Part shown: in pieces, positions 54,481 to 64,000 of the stretch
Numbering within the stretch: the first letter of the stretch is position 1
How the letters are laid out: every line of letters begins with the position of its first letter
DNA from: Symsagittifera roscoffensis
Lineage: Eukaryota > Xenacoelomorpha > Acoela > Convolutidae
NCBI RefSeq assembly: GCF_963678635.1
Contig: NC_087071.1
Span: 10,861,088 to 10,925,087, forward strand
Length of the DNA stretch: 64,000 nucleotides
Direction of reading: 5' to 3'
Program-made: the position numbers and the translations under genes
The notes under the pieces: generated by a model
Databases searched by the model: none
Told to the model about the DNA's origin: nothing
Seen by the model: only the letters and a program-made list of their open reading frames with translations

Positions 54481-56709
54481 AAAAATTTTTGGTTCGGGTA
54501 CTTCTGATACACCCGATCTAGAATTTAAATTTGATCACAAATTTCCGGGTCAAATGGGCTTTCATGATCCTAATAAGCACGCCCGTTGTTAATTGACCTT
54601 TTATCCCAACCCTAAATGGTTATTTTCTGTCTCTCAAATTGCCCCAGAGGGTTTCTCTAAGTTTTCAAGTAAGGAGGTTTGCTAAGAGGTTTAAGTCACT
54701 CTGGAGGGCTACTTCAGAGGGTTGTTAAGGCACTTAGCTTACTTCTGAGGGTTACTTCGAAGGGTACCCTAGTCACCCAAGGGACTTCGGAGGGCCCCCT
54801 TTCAGTCGCTAAGGAGGGTCAGTAAGAGGCTTAATATGCTCCGGAGGGTTACTTCGGAGGGTCCTTCCAAAATTTTCAAATTTTTCAACCCCACTCAGAA
54901 GGGTCTTCAACTAGCTCAAAAAGCGTCAAAACAAGCTAAATTCTGTATGGGGGTTTGTTTTAACTTCTTTGTAGGGTTTCGTGGAAAATTTCCACTAAGG
55001 AGTGTTGCTAAGGGGCTTATGGCACTCCGGAGGGTTACTCCGGAGGGTTCCCCAAAAATCAAGAAAAACGGGTTATTCTACCGCGGTAAAGTCCCAGAAA
55101 GCGGTCTAACTAACTTAAAACTAGGTTGGCTGACTCGGTCAATCTTCCCAGTGGGGTAAAAAGGTGATTTTATAAACTTTATGCCGCTCGAAGGGTTCCC
55201 TGTAATTTGGACCCTCCGAATCAACAATTTCTAGAAATTTTTTTTCCGAGATTATCAAGCCAAAAACGGTTGCGGTCCGGAAAAGTGGTCAAAAATATCG
55301 ACTTATGGTACCAAAAATATCCCGATCGGTTGGCTAGTCTTTGAGAAATCGCCAAAAACGCGTTCGTGAAAAAGGCCTTTTTCACCTCCTATATGGGTTC
55401 TGAAAGACTTTTTTTCGCAATTCTCAGTGAAAGTGCCCAAAAATAGTTGGAACGAGCGTAGTATCCCCTTAAAACACTGGAATTATGCAAAAAACCGGAC
55501 CAAAATTGGTTTAGAGACAAAAATTTGGACGATAACTATCAAATTTGGACCCTCCGATTCCTTCCTTTTCCAGTTGTCAAGTCGTTAGCTCTATCCACGG
55601 AGCTAATCGGAGGGTTACTCAAAAATTTTTCTGGCAACTGAGCACGTTATGCTAGCAGGCTCCTAACGAAAAAATTTTATCGCTCTAACTCTAAAAACTC
55701 AAAAACTCAATCCCCGAAACAGATTGACAAAATTCAGAAAATTATCAAAACATTGACCGAAAAATTTTAGTTATTTCTAACTTCTACTGAGTCCTTTCTC
55801 ACGCGGTTTCTTTAGTCAAGAGGTCGAAAATCAGTAATTGGTCGAAAATCAGTAATTTAGAGATAAGTAATTTATAGTAAGGATAATAACCTAATAGTAG
55901 TTGTTAATGAATAATACTTTACCCTCCATGGCACCAAAATACCCGGATTAAGACCCTTAACTCGAAAATTTGTGATCGATGGAGGGTACAATCGGACCGC
56001 GCCAATCGTGCCCCCCACCACTTAAGTTTTGATGAAATAGTACCCGAACGATACTAAAATTGTTTCAACGATACCCAACAGTCGTTGTGATTGTTGTCCC
56101 TGATGTCCCTGTTGAGTATGGAACACGTCGGTCAGCTTGCCACTCTACCCTCCGGCCACCGGCGAAATCACCATTTACGTGCTTAAATACTCAAATTACA
56201 CTCAAGGAAGGGTATCCCACCCTTCACCAAAACACACAATCTTTCTTTCAGAAATGATATAAATCAATCTGAAACAACAACAAATAGGAAGGTCAGATCA
56301 CATCTCGTCCGGAAATAACATATAAATTGTCACTTTATGTTTTTTACTGTTTTTGGTCTTTTTTGGATTATTTACTGTTTTTTGCACTTTTTTATTTTCA
56401 AATAATTTTGTTTTTGGCTTTTTCTTGGTTATACACTTTTTTTGTTTGGTCTTACGATTTCTCTTTAATTGTTTTTGGTCCTGGAACCTTGGGACAGGCG
56501 GGCTCTAGATTTCCCACCTTACCCTCCGGCCCACGGAATTTTCGATCTTAACTAAGTTAAAAAGCTAAATAGTACTAGGCGGAGGGTACGCACCTTCCCC
56601 CTAGTACAATAAAGGTCATTAAGGCCTCTAACTTGGGCTTACCACCGGAGCGGAGGGTTCGTCGTTGAAACGTTTGCTGATCATGATGGTCTTAAGCCTT
56701 TGACAGGTC
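54480..56709. other. Gypsy-2 long leader with CGGAGGGT repeats and a T-rich tract
   Basis: No gene. From about 54640 to 55060 the motif ACTCCGGAGGGT / CTTCGGAGGGT recurs at irregular short intervals on the plus strand. Its complement ACCCTCCG(A/G) appears further right (about 55207, 55550, 56150, 56520). At 56327-56480 the plus strand is T-rich (A-rich on the transcribed strand), like the A-rich tract at 60030-60130 in the plus-strand relative. Confidence 0.5.
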
Positions 56710-56724
56710 CAGCCAGGAGAGCCA
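56710..56724 (-). other. Gypsy-2 primer-binding site
   Basis: TGGCTCTCCTGGCTG on the minus strand differs at two positions from the 15-mer PBS of Gypsy-1 and of the plus-strand element. It is preceded by CGAATGTTACATAG...GTTA, the same LTR end as at 59795-59816. Confidence 0.65.
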
Positions 56725-57000
56725 TAACAAACGTCTATGTAACATTCGCCCAAATACTACACAGCAACAGAGCGTAGAAAAAGTACCTATTAACGACTGG
56801 CAGGCGTCAGTTACCTTAATCCTACTCGTTTTTCACCGTCTCGACCTTGTCAGTTGATTTTCTGGTCTGTTTAGGGCTAAGAAAAAAGTTACTATTTTAA
56901 GGCCATCAGTCAAAAGACTTTTGATCAGCTTTCATTTACATGCGATCACAACCACATAGTTGAGTCTCGGATCCTCAGACTACGTGATTGCTATTAAAAA
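56725..57000 (-). repeat. 5' LTR (3' end) of Gypsy-2, start not determined
   Basis: The minus-strand sequence ending GCGAATGTTACATAGACGTTTGTTA before the PBS aligns with the segment ending at 59816. Weaker similarity continues for roughly 150 bases. The LTR start could not be placed. Confidence 0.45.
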
Positions 57001-57294
57001 TACGGCTCGAACACCCTATTTTATTATGTTTTTGTTGACAGTTCTTCATTAAATGCATTGGAGATGGATTGACCCTTTCCTCTTTCTAGCTACTCATACT
57101 CTAAAATATCAGATTGTACCGGTGTTAATTCAAAGTTCTATGGCATCAGAGTAGCTAAAAAGTTAGTTTACTGCAGTCTTTCACCATATAACAGTCTCTG
57201 GGGGACCAAGCTTCCGCTTCCGTGTTTTCCTCGAGATAACGTAGTTATCTCTCCCAAATCGTGGCACAGGAGGGTTCTGCTGAATATGGGTACA
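57001..57294. other. Intergenic, includes a perfect 8-bp inverted repeat
   Basis: GAGATAAC-GTA-GTTATCTC at 57233-57251. No gene is seen. Confidence 0.5.
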
Positions 57295-57785
57295 GGACTT
57301 TATCCTCCACGGTAATTATCCTCCAGGCGATATCCTCCAATTGCTTATTGGCTATTTCGTTCTAACATGGCGTTAGAACCAATTTTGAATCGAATTTTTG
57401 TAAATTCTGCTGTTTCGTCGCTTAAACTATTTCAAATTGAACAAAATCTTCTGCGAAGCGTTTTTACTATTTGATAGCAGCAGAATTGCTTAATTCTAGA
57501 CACTTTTATTTTTACGACCTATATTTATATACATCACTTTCAAGTACACAAAATATTTGAAGTATCGTGCTTAAATATATAGAGATTTTCACCCTGGGAA
57601 ACGGACTTTATCCTCCACGGTCATTATCAATAATTTGACTGAATTTACTAATTGGAGGAAAACATCCAAATTCATAAAATTGGGGGATAAAAATGGAGGA
57701 AAAAGACCCTGTTTGAGAAATGGAGGATAATGGTGGAGGATATCGCCTGGAGGATAATGACCGTGGAGGATAAAGTCCGTTTCCC
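57295..57785. repeat. Foldback repeat with three arms (GGACTTTATCCTCCACGG family)
   Basis: Arm L1 57295-57338 pairs with 57735-57778 over 44 bp (43 identical). Arm L2 57596-57628 pairs perfectly over 33 bp with 57753-57785. The interior is rich in TGGAGGA repeats. Two alternative hairpins can therefore form with the same right arm. No ORF; probably a non-autonomous foldback element, perhaps with a nested or duplicated end. Confidence 0.75.
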
Positions 57786-59555
57786 GCTGAATATATCTTC
57801 CCCACTGAAGCCTCCTTTCCCACTGTTTCTCTCAGCTACGGGTCTTATCGTGCGTAATTGACACGATAAGAGGCTTCGTTTTTCTCGTATTCTCGTACGA
57901 CCGTTTTTCACTATATTTGCCGTTGTTCTGTTTTCTCGTTCTTTTTAGTCAAAATGGCCGTCTTTTTGTATGTCTGAGAAATATTCAGTCTTCGATCGAA
58001 ATTTTAAAAATAAAAATTCTAGAATATTCCTACCCTCCTTTGCAGCACTTTTTCGTTAATTAGGCCTTTAGTCGTCTTTTTCTGTCCCGCCGGTAGTTTG
58101 CGCTGTGCCAATCTGGCAGAATTGCACAATGACAGTTTTTCAACCAGTAGAGCTAAGGTGTATTTTCTGGCGATTTAATTGAGTACCATGTAAAAAACTA
58201 TTGGTGTGATTGGTAACTGTATTATTTGCACATGATAGATATTCGAGCTTCCATTTTGAGTTCACCTTATTCCAATTAATTAAGCGGACTTTTCTATTGT
58301 CCATGTTAATAGCTTAGTCCAAATTGTTTCAATTGGCAGGTTACAGCCTTGCTGTTTTTCTCATCACCGCGGTTCCACTTAGACTTGCACAATTTTAAGA
58401 GGATATTCTGAAACTCAGTATTTCTGACCAGAAGCGCGTTTCGAGTGACACTATCTATTTTTAGCTCTAACAGAGATTCTTTTCGAGAGAAAAATTTGAT
58501 CAATACTCAAAACACAAGCTTAAATTTAGTTGAGTCGCAATTGTTGGCCTTTTAATGGGCTTAGTTATTGCAGGAGTACTTCCAATTTTTCTTTTTTCAA
58601 AAAATTTCGATTTTCTTTCTTTGGTAAAAAACCGTTTAAACTCATGAGAAAATCATTTGATTTGGATAGCTTGGTCTTTGTAGAGCGTTTGTTCTCTGGA
58701 AGTAGTATAACGTTGTTAACAGAGGATACAAGTATTTGGGATGCTCGATTGTCAGCGTCAAAATCAAAGCACGATGTCTTCTCAAAAAGTTAGATGGAGA
58801 GATAAGTGAACTTGAAAGTTTGTCTCACATCGCTGAGACGCAGCCACACTGTGCTTTTGAACAAAAAGTGTTCAGTATCTCTCGGGGGTGTGCCAGTCGG
58901 TCATATTTGGAAGTTTGACCTTGAGAGGAGCAAAAAACACTTGATTTTGGAGTGAAATTTAATTTTTCAAAATTTCGAATGGAACCTGTCATGCACGATT
59001 TTCTCGCGATAACTGAAAATCAGAAAAAAAAGAAGTCAGAACAATTTCAGAACAATTGACACACACACGCGGGAAAGTTGTAAGAAAAAGCAGTAAGAAA
59101 TTGCTATTCGCAATTTCCATCACTATAACAATCGAGAGTAGAGCTGTCCCATCTGTGACAGAGATGAGAGCATTCCCTCGAATTGGATTACAGCGACTGG
59201 AGTGTTATTCGGAACTGGACTAGAGTGAACCTTCGGTGGAAAGGCGGACAGCTTGAGTATCCTAATGGTTCACAAGAAAACTATTGTCTAGAGTATAAAC
59301 TCGTTCTCATTGTTAAAACTATAAAACATTAGACTCATTTAGTTACGTTATTTAATTCTTGAGTTAATTACCGACTGGATTATTTCCCACTTCTTGAGCG
59401 TGCTACTATGTGAGTACAAATTTAAATTCTAGAGTGTGTTTTATGATTGTTATGTTGAGGTAAGGCGAGTTTTAGGTTGATCCATCTGAAATGGATCAAA
59501 GTTCCACTGTCTAATAAAAAAGTAACTTAACGGATTGTTCCGACCCGGTTTTTAA
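57786..59555. other. Intergenic DNA without a recognised gene
   Basis: Short frames at 58306-58503 (minus), 58530-58793 and 58736-58918 (plus) have no recognisable product. Possible TATA boxes (GAGTATAAACTC near 59290; CTATAAAAC near 59319) lie upstream of the plus-strand LTR end and could belong to its promoter. Confidence 0.4.
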
Positions 59556-59816
59556 CGGCGTTCATGTATTTTGGGTATTTTGAGACCTAAGTATGGGAAC
59601 GTTCTTAATTCTACAGTGGGGGGATATTTTGGTAGTAGCCTTAAGCAGTAGCGGGTCGTAGTCTCATGTCACAAGCGAACCGAATTGGCTCCGACTGATT
59701 TGAGGTGGAAAAACACAAGAGATAGTGTCCCTGACTCTTGAGCCAATAGTTATAGGGCCTATTTTTCTTAAGCCTCATGTGTGACTGCAGTAGACGAATG
59801 TTACATAGTGTTTTTA
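59556..59816 (+). repeat. 5' LTR (3' end) of the plus-strand Gypsy element, start not determined
   Basis: It ends GACGAATGTTACATAGTGTTTTTA directly before the PBS and shares this end and a weaker upstream similarity with the Gypsy-2 LTR end at 56725. Confidence 0.45.
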
Positions 59817-59831
59817 TGGCGCTCCTGGGTG
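59817..59831 (+). other. Primer-binding site of the plus-strand Gypsy element
   Basis: TGGCGCTCCTGGGTG, identical over 15 bases to the Gypsy-1 PBS. Confidence 0.75.
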
Positions 59832-60300
59832 TTTACGACATCAAAACTACGGAGTCAAACCCACTTGAGACAGCTTCGGGCTGAATGCCCATTCTAGAGT
59901 ACCGGCGGTACGGTTCGACAGGAACGTGCAAACCTTCCGGTTGTACCGTGATAGTTTTTTAAGAAAACTCGAGAAAATTTCCTGGTACGCTCTCCGAACA
60001 AGGCTTAGCTAACCGAGTGAAGGGTGCCAACTAGGGGGACAAAAAAAACGAGCAAAAAGACAAAAAGCAAAACAAAAAACCAAAAAAGAATAGAAAAAGG
60101 AACAAAAACCATAAAACGAAAAAAGACAGTGACTTTGACACCAGATCAGTTGGATCAAACCTTTATATTAATTAAATAGTATACCCATACTGTTTTACAA
60201 GTTCGATCGTTTCGATCAACCTAGCGATTTAACCCAGTAACCTTAATAAAGTGCCCGAGTGTGGGGCGTTGTACAGGGTTTTCAGATAGCTTGGAACTTA

Positions 60301-60440
60301 GCCGAACCAATAGGAGACCCGACTGGAAGAGGTGACCGGCCGAGTGGGAAACTGGTTCAGGAACACTTGAGCTGAACCAATAGGAGACTCGACTGGAAGA
60401 GGTGACCGGCCGAGTGGGAAACTGGTTCAGGAACACTTGG
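60301..60440. repeat. 70-bp tandem repeat, two copies plus a partial third
   Basis: GCCGAACCAATAGGAGACC... (60301-60370) and GCTGAACCAATAGGAGACT... (60371-60440) are nearly identical. A partial copy (CAGTCGAGTGGGAAA) follows. Confidence 0.9.
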
Positions 60441-61284
60441 TTCAGTGATCAGTCGAGTGGGAAAGCAGCCAAGAAGGATTTGACAGTTCTCGAGTTCTCA
60501 AGTTGGGCAGAACGGGTATCGTTAGAATCCACATTACATTATAGGAGATAAGTGTAAAATTGGATAAGCGAAATCCCCCAGTTTTGAGGAACGTTTTTAC
60601 TTAAGCAGGCCTGGAAACAGGTCTACGGTTTTCTCTTGAGAGGTTTAGCATCCGGCGCTTAAGGTAATTTTTAGGCCTAAGAAGGGGGGCTAGAAAGGGG
60701 GGAGGTTAGAAGGGGGGCTAGTTAGGTTAGAGGTGAGCGGTTGTAAATTGTAAAAAGGGGGGAAACTAGAGTAACTAATTAATCGACGTCGTTGATTTAG
60801 TTACATTAGCCATAACACGCGTTGGTAATAATAGGTGGACATCCAAAATTTAACTCGAGTTAAGATTGGTACGCTGGTCGGTTTGGTAGGGGGGACCGAA
60901 TATAAATAGCTTTTGTGATACCCCATAAGGTCACTATTGGGGGGAGGAAAACGCGTGGCAATTAGGTACCAGACATTTTTTTTTGGACGAGAGGTAGACA
61001 TTGGTCACCTCTGAATTTCAGGAGGGCTCATTTTTCTGTTTTATTATTTTTCTTACTTAGATTTTGTTGCATTTTGGTGAGGATTTGTGTTTGGTTTTAT
61101 ACGAACAGGTGATCACAAGATACCTGCGCACCTACATTGAAATAGAAATAACCAAAAAGAAGAGGGGGGTCAGCATTTGGCTTTTAAGAGAGGGTTTTTG
61201 GGAAAATTTTACTAGAGCTTGAGTGGTGGTACAAGGTACGGTGAATCAAGAGGACCCTACAACGAGGAAGACACTCCGTGACCT

Positions 61285-61990
61285 GTCTTGGGACAGTACC
61301 GAAGAAGTCTTGGGACAGAGCAGTCTGGGGACAGTCTCGGGACAGTGCGGTACTGGGACAGTGTTGGACCAGAACAGTCTTGATACAGTCTCGAGGACAG
61401 TGGACAGGGTCTTGGGACAGTGGTCTTGGGACAGGGTCTTGGGACAGTGGTCTTGGGACAAGGGTCTTGGGACAAGGGTCTTGGGACAAGGGTCTTGGGA
61501 CAGGGTCTTGGGACAGGGTCTTGGGACAAGGGTCTTGGGACAGTGGTCTTGGGACAGGGTCTTGGGACAAGGGTCTTGGGACAGTGGTCTTGGGACAGGG
61601 TCTTGGGACAGTGGTCTTGGGACAAGGGTCTTGGGACAGGGTCTTGGGACAGTGGTCTTGGGACAAGGGTCTTGGGACACTAGTCTTGGGACACTGGTCT
61701 TGGGACAGTAGTCTTGGGACACTAGCCTTGGGACACTAGTCTTGGGACACTGGTCTTGGGACAGTAGTCTTGGGACACTACCCTCGGGACACTGGTCTTG
61801 GGACAGTAGTCTTGGGACAGTAGTCTTGGAACACTAGCCTTGGGACACTAGTCTTGGGACAGTAGTCTTGGGACACTAGCCTCGGGACACTAGCCTTGGG
61901 ACAGTAGTCTTGGGACAGTGGCCTTGGTACAAGGGTCTCAGGACACTAGCGGAGAGTACTGTGATAGTAACGAACAGTCTTGGGACGGTA
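61285..61990. repeat. 13/14-bp minisatellite, about 50 units of CTTGGGACA(G/A/C)nnGT
   Basis: The units are CTTGGGACAGTGGT, CTTGGGACAGGGT, CTTGGGACAAGGGT and CTTGGGACACTAGT. Unit length alternates between 13 and 14, and higher-order groups of variants repeat (GTGG/AGGG types on the left, CTAG/CTGG/GTAG types on the right). It creates spurious frames on both strands. Confidence 0.95.
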
Positions 61991-62222
61991 TAAAAATTGA
62001 AGTAAAATTACAACAAGTGTGTTTTAAAACAGAATAAGACAAATCGAAATAGGTACGGTTGAGACCACATTAAGGGAAATTTTTCGAAGGTTTTAGAAAG
62101 AGAACTGGAACAAGGTTTTTAACACGTTGTACAAAATTTGTTTCCACAAAATTTTTTTTATTCCTAGAATAGAATTGTGTATATAATAATATTGTAGATA
62201 AGAGCAATTGTAAATAGAAATA

Positions 62223-64000
62223 ATGAGACGGAGTAGGGTACCGGTGCTCGAAAAAAGGTCAAGTGGATCAAACACGAAATATAACTCATCGCTGCGCGGA
62301 ACGACATCAACAGGCCCAAAGATAACAAAGAAGAACTTTTCAGTTAAAATGGTCAGCACGAGGAGTGGCACCGAGAGCAAGACACGAGAAGATGTGGGGG
62401 AAAAACAGGTGGAACCCACAATCGAAATCGACCTAGAGACACCAGACCAGAGCGTAGATGAAGTGGAGAAGAGGACAACGGAATCCACACCGATGCCCCA
62501 CGTGGAAGACCAAAGTCCGAAAACCGTGGAGTTTTCACGAATAGACGCATTGGAAGACACGACAGGCAATACCCGAGAGACTGTGAAAAACGACTCTCAA
62601 GTGAAAAAGACATCCTTCACAGACAAGTTTGCAATGATGGTCGGATTCAAATCGAAAGAAAACGTGACTGAAGAACCAAAAACAGAAAGAGCACGAACAT
62701 TTGGTACAGTGAGCACGAAAGCAACAGAAGCCGGCCAGAATGAGGAACAAGCTGGAGCAGAAGCCACGGCCGAAGACGCGAGAACGGCTGATCATGAAAA
62801 AGCTACTCTTGAGCTTGGCGAACTGATGACGAAACTGAATCAGATCGACAAAAAACTAAAGTACAGTGAGGAAGATAGAGACCTAATAAAGAAGGAGTTG
62901 AAGTACAACAAACACGAATATCTGGATAGCTATTTTAACCTGGCTAAAGCGACAGACGAGAGACTCCAGCAGATGTCGGATAAGATAGAAGCCACCAATG
63001 AAGAACGAGATAAGTGCATCAGAAAAGATATGCAACAGTTGAAAAACCGATATGATGATGTCAACAGTCATTTAGGTAGCTTGGAGAAGAGAATGGACAC
63101 AATGAACAGGAGTCAGGCCGAAAGTTCGTGTGCAATACAGGCCAAACTGGATGCAATCTTGAGAAATTCTACCTCACAAGAAAAACCGGCAGTGGATCGC
63201 ACGCAAGGCACCAGAGTTGACTTTGTGGAACCACAGAGGAACAAACGGCAATCGACACCGTTGCCTTTAAACCGGGGTGGGATAAGCATAGCACCAACAG
63301 CTGCGAAAACAATAATGAAGAGTGGAACGTCGAATACAACGACTGGCCCAGGAGATTCGACAGCTAACAGCAACACAGGACCGGATGCCATGACATGGGC
63401 CAGCACTTGGGAGATGATGAACAGGACTCTAGAGGCCTTCGCCACGAGGAACACTGACTCGAGCGACAGGAGAGAGGGAAAATCAAGAAAGACATTCAAG
63501 AAGCCAAAAGAATTCAAAGACGACTCCGATGGATGCATTGACACTTGGGTGGAAGTGATGAGATTACATCTAGAGCAAGATAACTTGAGTGACGAAAGAC
63601 AAGCATGTACAGCCATACTGAGCAATTTGGAAGGAACGGCATTAAAATGCGTGGTCGCAAAGAAGGAGGAAGAACGCGACACCGCGGACAAGATCTTCGA
63701 GATATTGCTGAATCGATTCGGGTCAGGAATGAAGGGTCACCAAGCGATGATGCGATTTGAAAAGAGAAGGCAGAGGGACGACGAGTCAATAGATCGGTTC
63801 CTAGATGACCTCGAGAGCTTGAGAAGGAGGAGTGACCCAGAGGAGTCGACAAACAGACGGAACTTTAGCATTGCCTCGAAGTTCATTGATGGGGTGAAAA
63901 GTGATGAGTTAAGGACAATGTTAGCAACATACTACACATTGTCGAAGGACAGCGCACCCACCCCAGAAGAAATGAGACAGAAATCAAGAGAATACATGCT
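62223..64000 (+). CDS. Gypsy gag of the plus-strand element (partial, open at window edge)
   Basis: ATG at 62223 (a second in-frame ATG at 62349), open through base 64000, 592 codons visible. The N-terminus is basic, followed by an acidic disordered region, charged coiled coils (around residues 200-300), a Ser/Thr-rich linker, and then the capsid core with DGCIDTWVEVMRLHLEQDNL, LNRFGSGMKGHQAMMRFEKR and FLDDLESLRRRSDPEE. These match the Gypsy-2 gag block by block, so the two elements are relatives. Zinc fingers and pol lie beyond the window. No stop or frameshift is seen, so this copy may be younger and more complete than the minus-strand one. Confidence 0.85.
   Translation, partial: MRRSRVPVLEKRSSGSNTKYNSSLRGTTSTGPKITKKNFSVKMVSTRSGTESKTREDVGEKQVEPTIEIDLETPDQSVDEVEKRTTESTPMPHVEDQSPKTVEFSRIDALEDTTGNTRETVKNDSQVKKTSFTDKFAMMVGFKSKENVTEEPKTERARTFGTVSTKATEAGQNEEQAGAEATAEDARTADHEKATLELGELMTKLNQIDKKLKYSEEDRDLIKKELKYNKHEYLDSYFNLAKATDERLQQMSDKIEATNEERDKCIRKDMQQLKNRYDDVNSHLGSLEKRMDTMNRSQAESSCAIQAKLDAILRNSTSQEKPAVDRTQGTRVDFVEPQRNKRQSTPLPLNRGGISIAPTAAKTIMKSGTSNTTTGPGDSTANSNTGPDAMTWASTWEMMNRTLEAFATRNTDSSDRREGKSRKTFKKPKEFKDDSDGCIDTWVEVMRLHLEQDNLSDERQACTAILSNLEGTALKCVVAKKEEERDTADKIFEILLNRFGSGMKGHQAMMRFEKRRQRDDESIDRFLDDLESLRRRSDPEESTNRRNFSIASKFIDGVKSDELRTMLATYYTLSKDSAPTPEEMRQKSREYM

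Larger units (their letters stand above)
37952..56724 (-). mobile_element. Second Ty3/Gypsy lineage (Gypsy-2) with an unusual downstream ORF block
   Basis: On the minus strand, from the PBS at 56724: long leader, gag, protease, RT, RNase H, acidic linker, integrase, a 131-aa ORF, a macrodomain-like ORF, a coiled-coil ORF and a run of unrecognised frames to 37952. gag-to-integrase is clearly one element. Whether 37952-43495 belongs to it is inferred from common strand, contiguity and shared GC-rich composition. No 3' LTR was found. Frames have scattered stops and shifts. Confidence 0.6.
59832..62222 (+). other. Long leader of the plus-strand Gypsy element
   Basis: About 2.4 kb without a gene between PBS and gag. 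It contains an A-rich tract (60030-60130), a 70-bp tandem repeat (60301-60440), G-run clusters (AGGGGGGCTAG type, 60678-60770) and a 13/14-bp minisatellite. Long leaders are also seen in Gypsy-2. Confidence 0.55.

Noticed and set aside
55925-55945. GGTATTTTGGTGCCATGGAGGG (minus) as the Gypsy-2 primer-binding site
   Set aside because: It resembles the BEL PBS start, but the site at 56724-56710 has both a match to the other Gypsy PBS and the matching LTR end next to it.
61184-61739. Long Gly/Leu/Gln- or Pro/Lys/Asp-type repeat proteins on both strands
   Set aside because: They arise from the 13/14-bp minisatellite, exist in several frames and both strands at once, and have no coding signature.
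62093-63852. Minus-strand frames (158, 192 and 112 codons) opposite the right-edge gag
   Set aside because: The plus-strand frame is continuous, starts with ATG and is homologous to the other gag; the minus frames are Ser/Phe/Leu-rich mirror products.

Overview
The window is invertebrate (metazoan) nuclear DNA that is overwhelmingly retrotransposon. The only convincing host gene is a rhodopsin-family GPCR at about 31.2-32.2 kb on the minus strand. It is encoded in one long exon that appears to follow a 37-nt intron placed directly after the start codon. Tiny introns, BEL/Pao and Ty3/Gypsy elements (one with an envelope gene), a Tc1-type foldback MITE and AT-rich intergenic DNA fit a small-intron invertebrate. 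I cannot name the species.

Layout. (1) 1-3.5 kb, minus: 5' part of a retroelement with three ORFs, the last a CCHC gag that runs off the left edge. (2) 5.7-14.4 kb, minus: a decayed BEL/Pao element (gag, PR, RT, RNase H, IN), with an extra 227-aa ORF between leader and gag and a tRNA-like sequence in its presumed 3' LTR. (3) 14.4-28.6 kb, minus: an env-bearing Gypsy element. It carries a recent 4,527-bp tandem duplication of its RNase H-integrase-env half and an acidic 205-aa ORF after env. Its 3' LTR is cut short and fused to a stub of the BEL 5' LTR. (4) 28.6-37.9 kb: AT-rich DNA holding a G-rich tract, a 730-bp Tc1-type MITE, the GPCR and a diverged 488-bp duplication. (5) 37.95-56.7 kb, minus: a GC-richer block with a second Gypsy lineage (long leader, partial 1.3-kb duplication, gag, PR, RT, RNase H, acidic linker, IN). 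It is followed by a macrodomain-like ORF and by about 4.6 kb of unrecognised ORFs, one with SGNH-hydrolase-like motifs. (6) 56.7-59.8 kb: space between two head-to-head 5' LTR ends, containing a foldback repeat. (7) 59.8-64 kb, plus: a relative of the second Gypsy lineage, with primer-binding site, long repeat-filled leader (including a 13/14-bp minisatellite) and an open gag running off the right edge.

Three Gypsy elements share a primer-binding site (TGGCGCTCCTGGGTG, with two mismatches in one), so they probably use the same tRNA primer. Most element genes carry isolated in-frame stops (TAA, TAG and TGA) and 1-nt frameshifts, so they are old copies; the plus-strand gag at the right edge is open as far as visible.

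Most interesting lead: the block of non-canonical ORFs (macrodomain, SGNH-like, coiled-coil and large unknown proteins) downstream of integrase at 38-43.5 kb. It may be an accessory cassette of an unusually large Gypsy-type element, or a separate endogenised element lying beside it.
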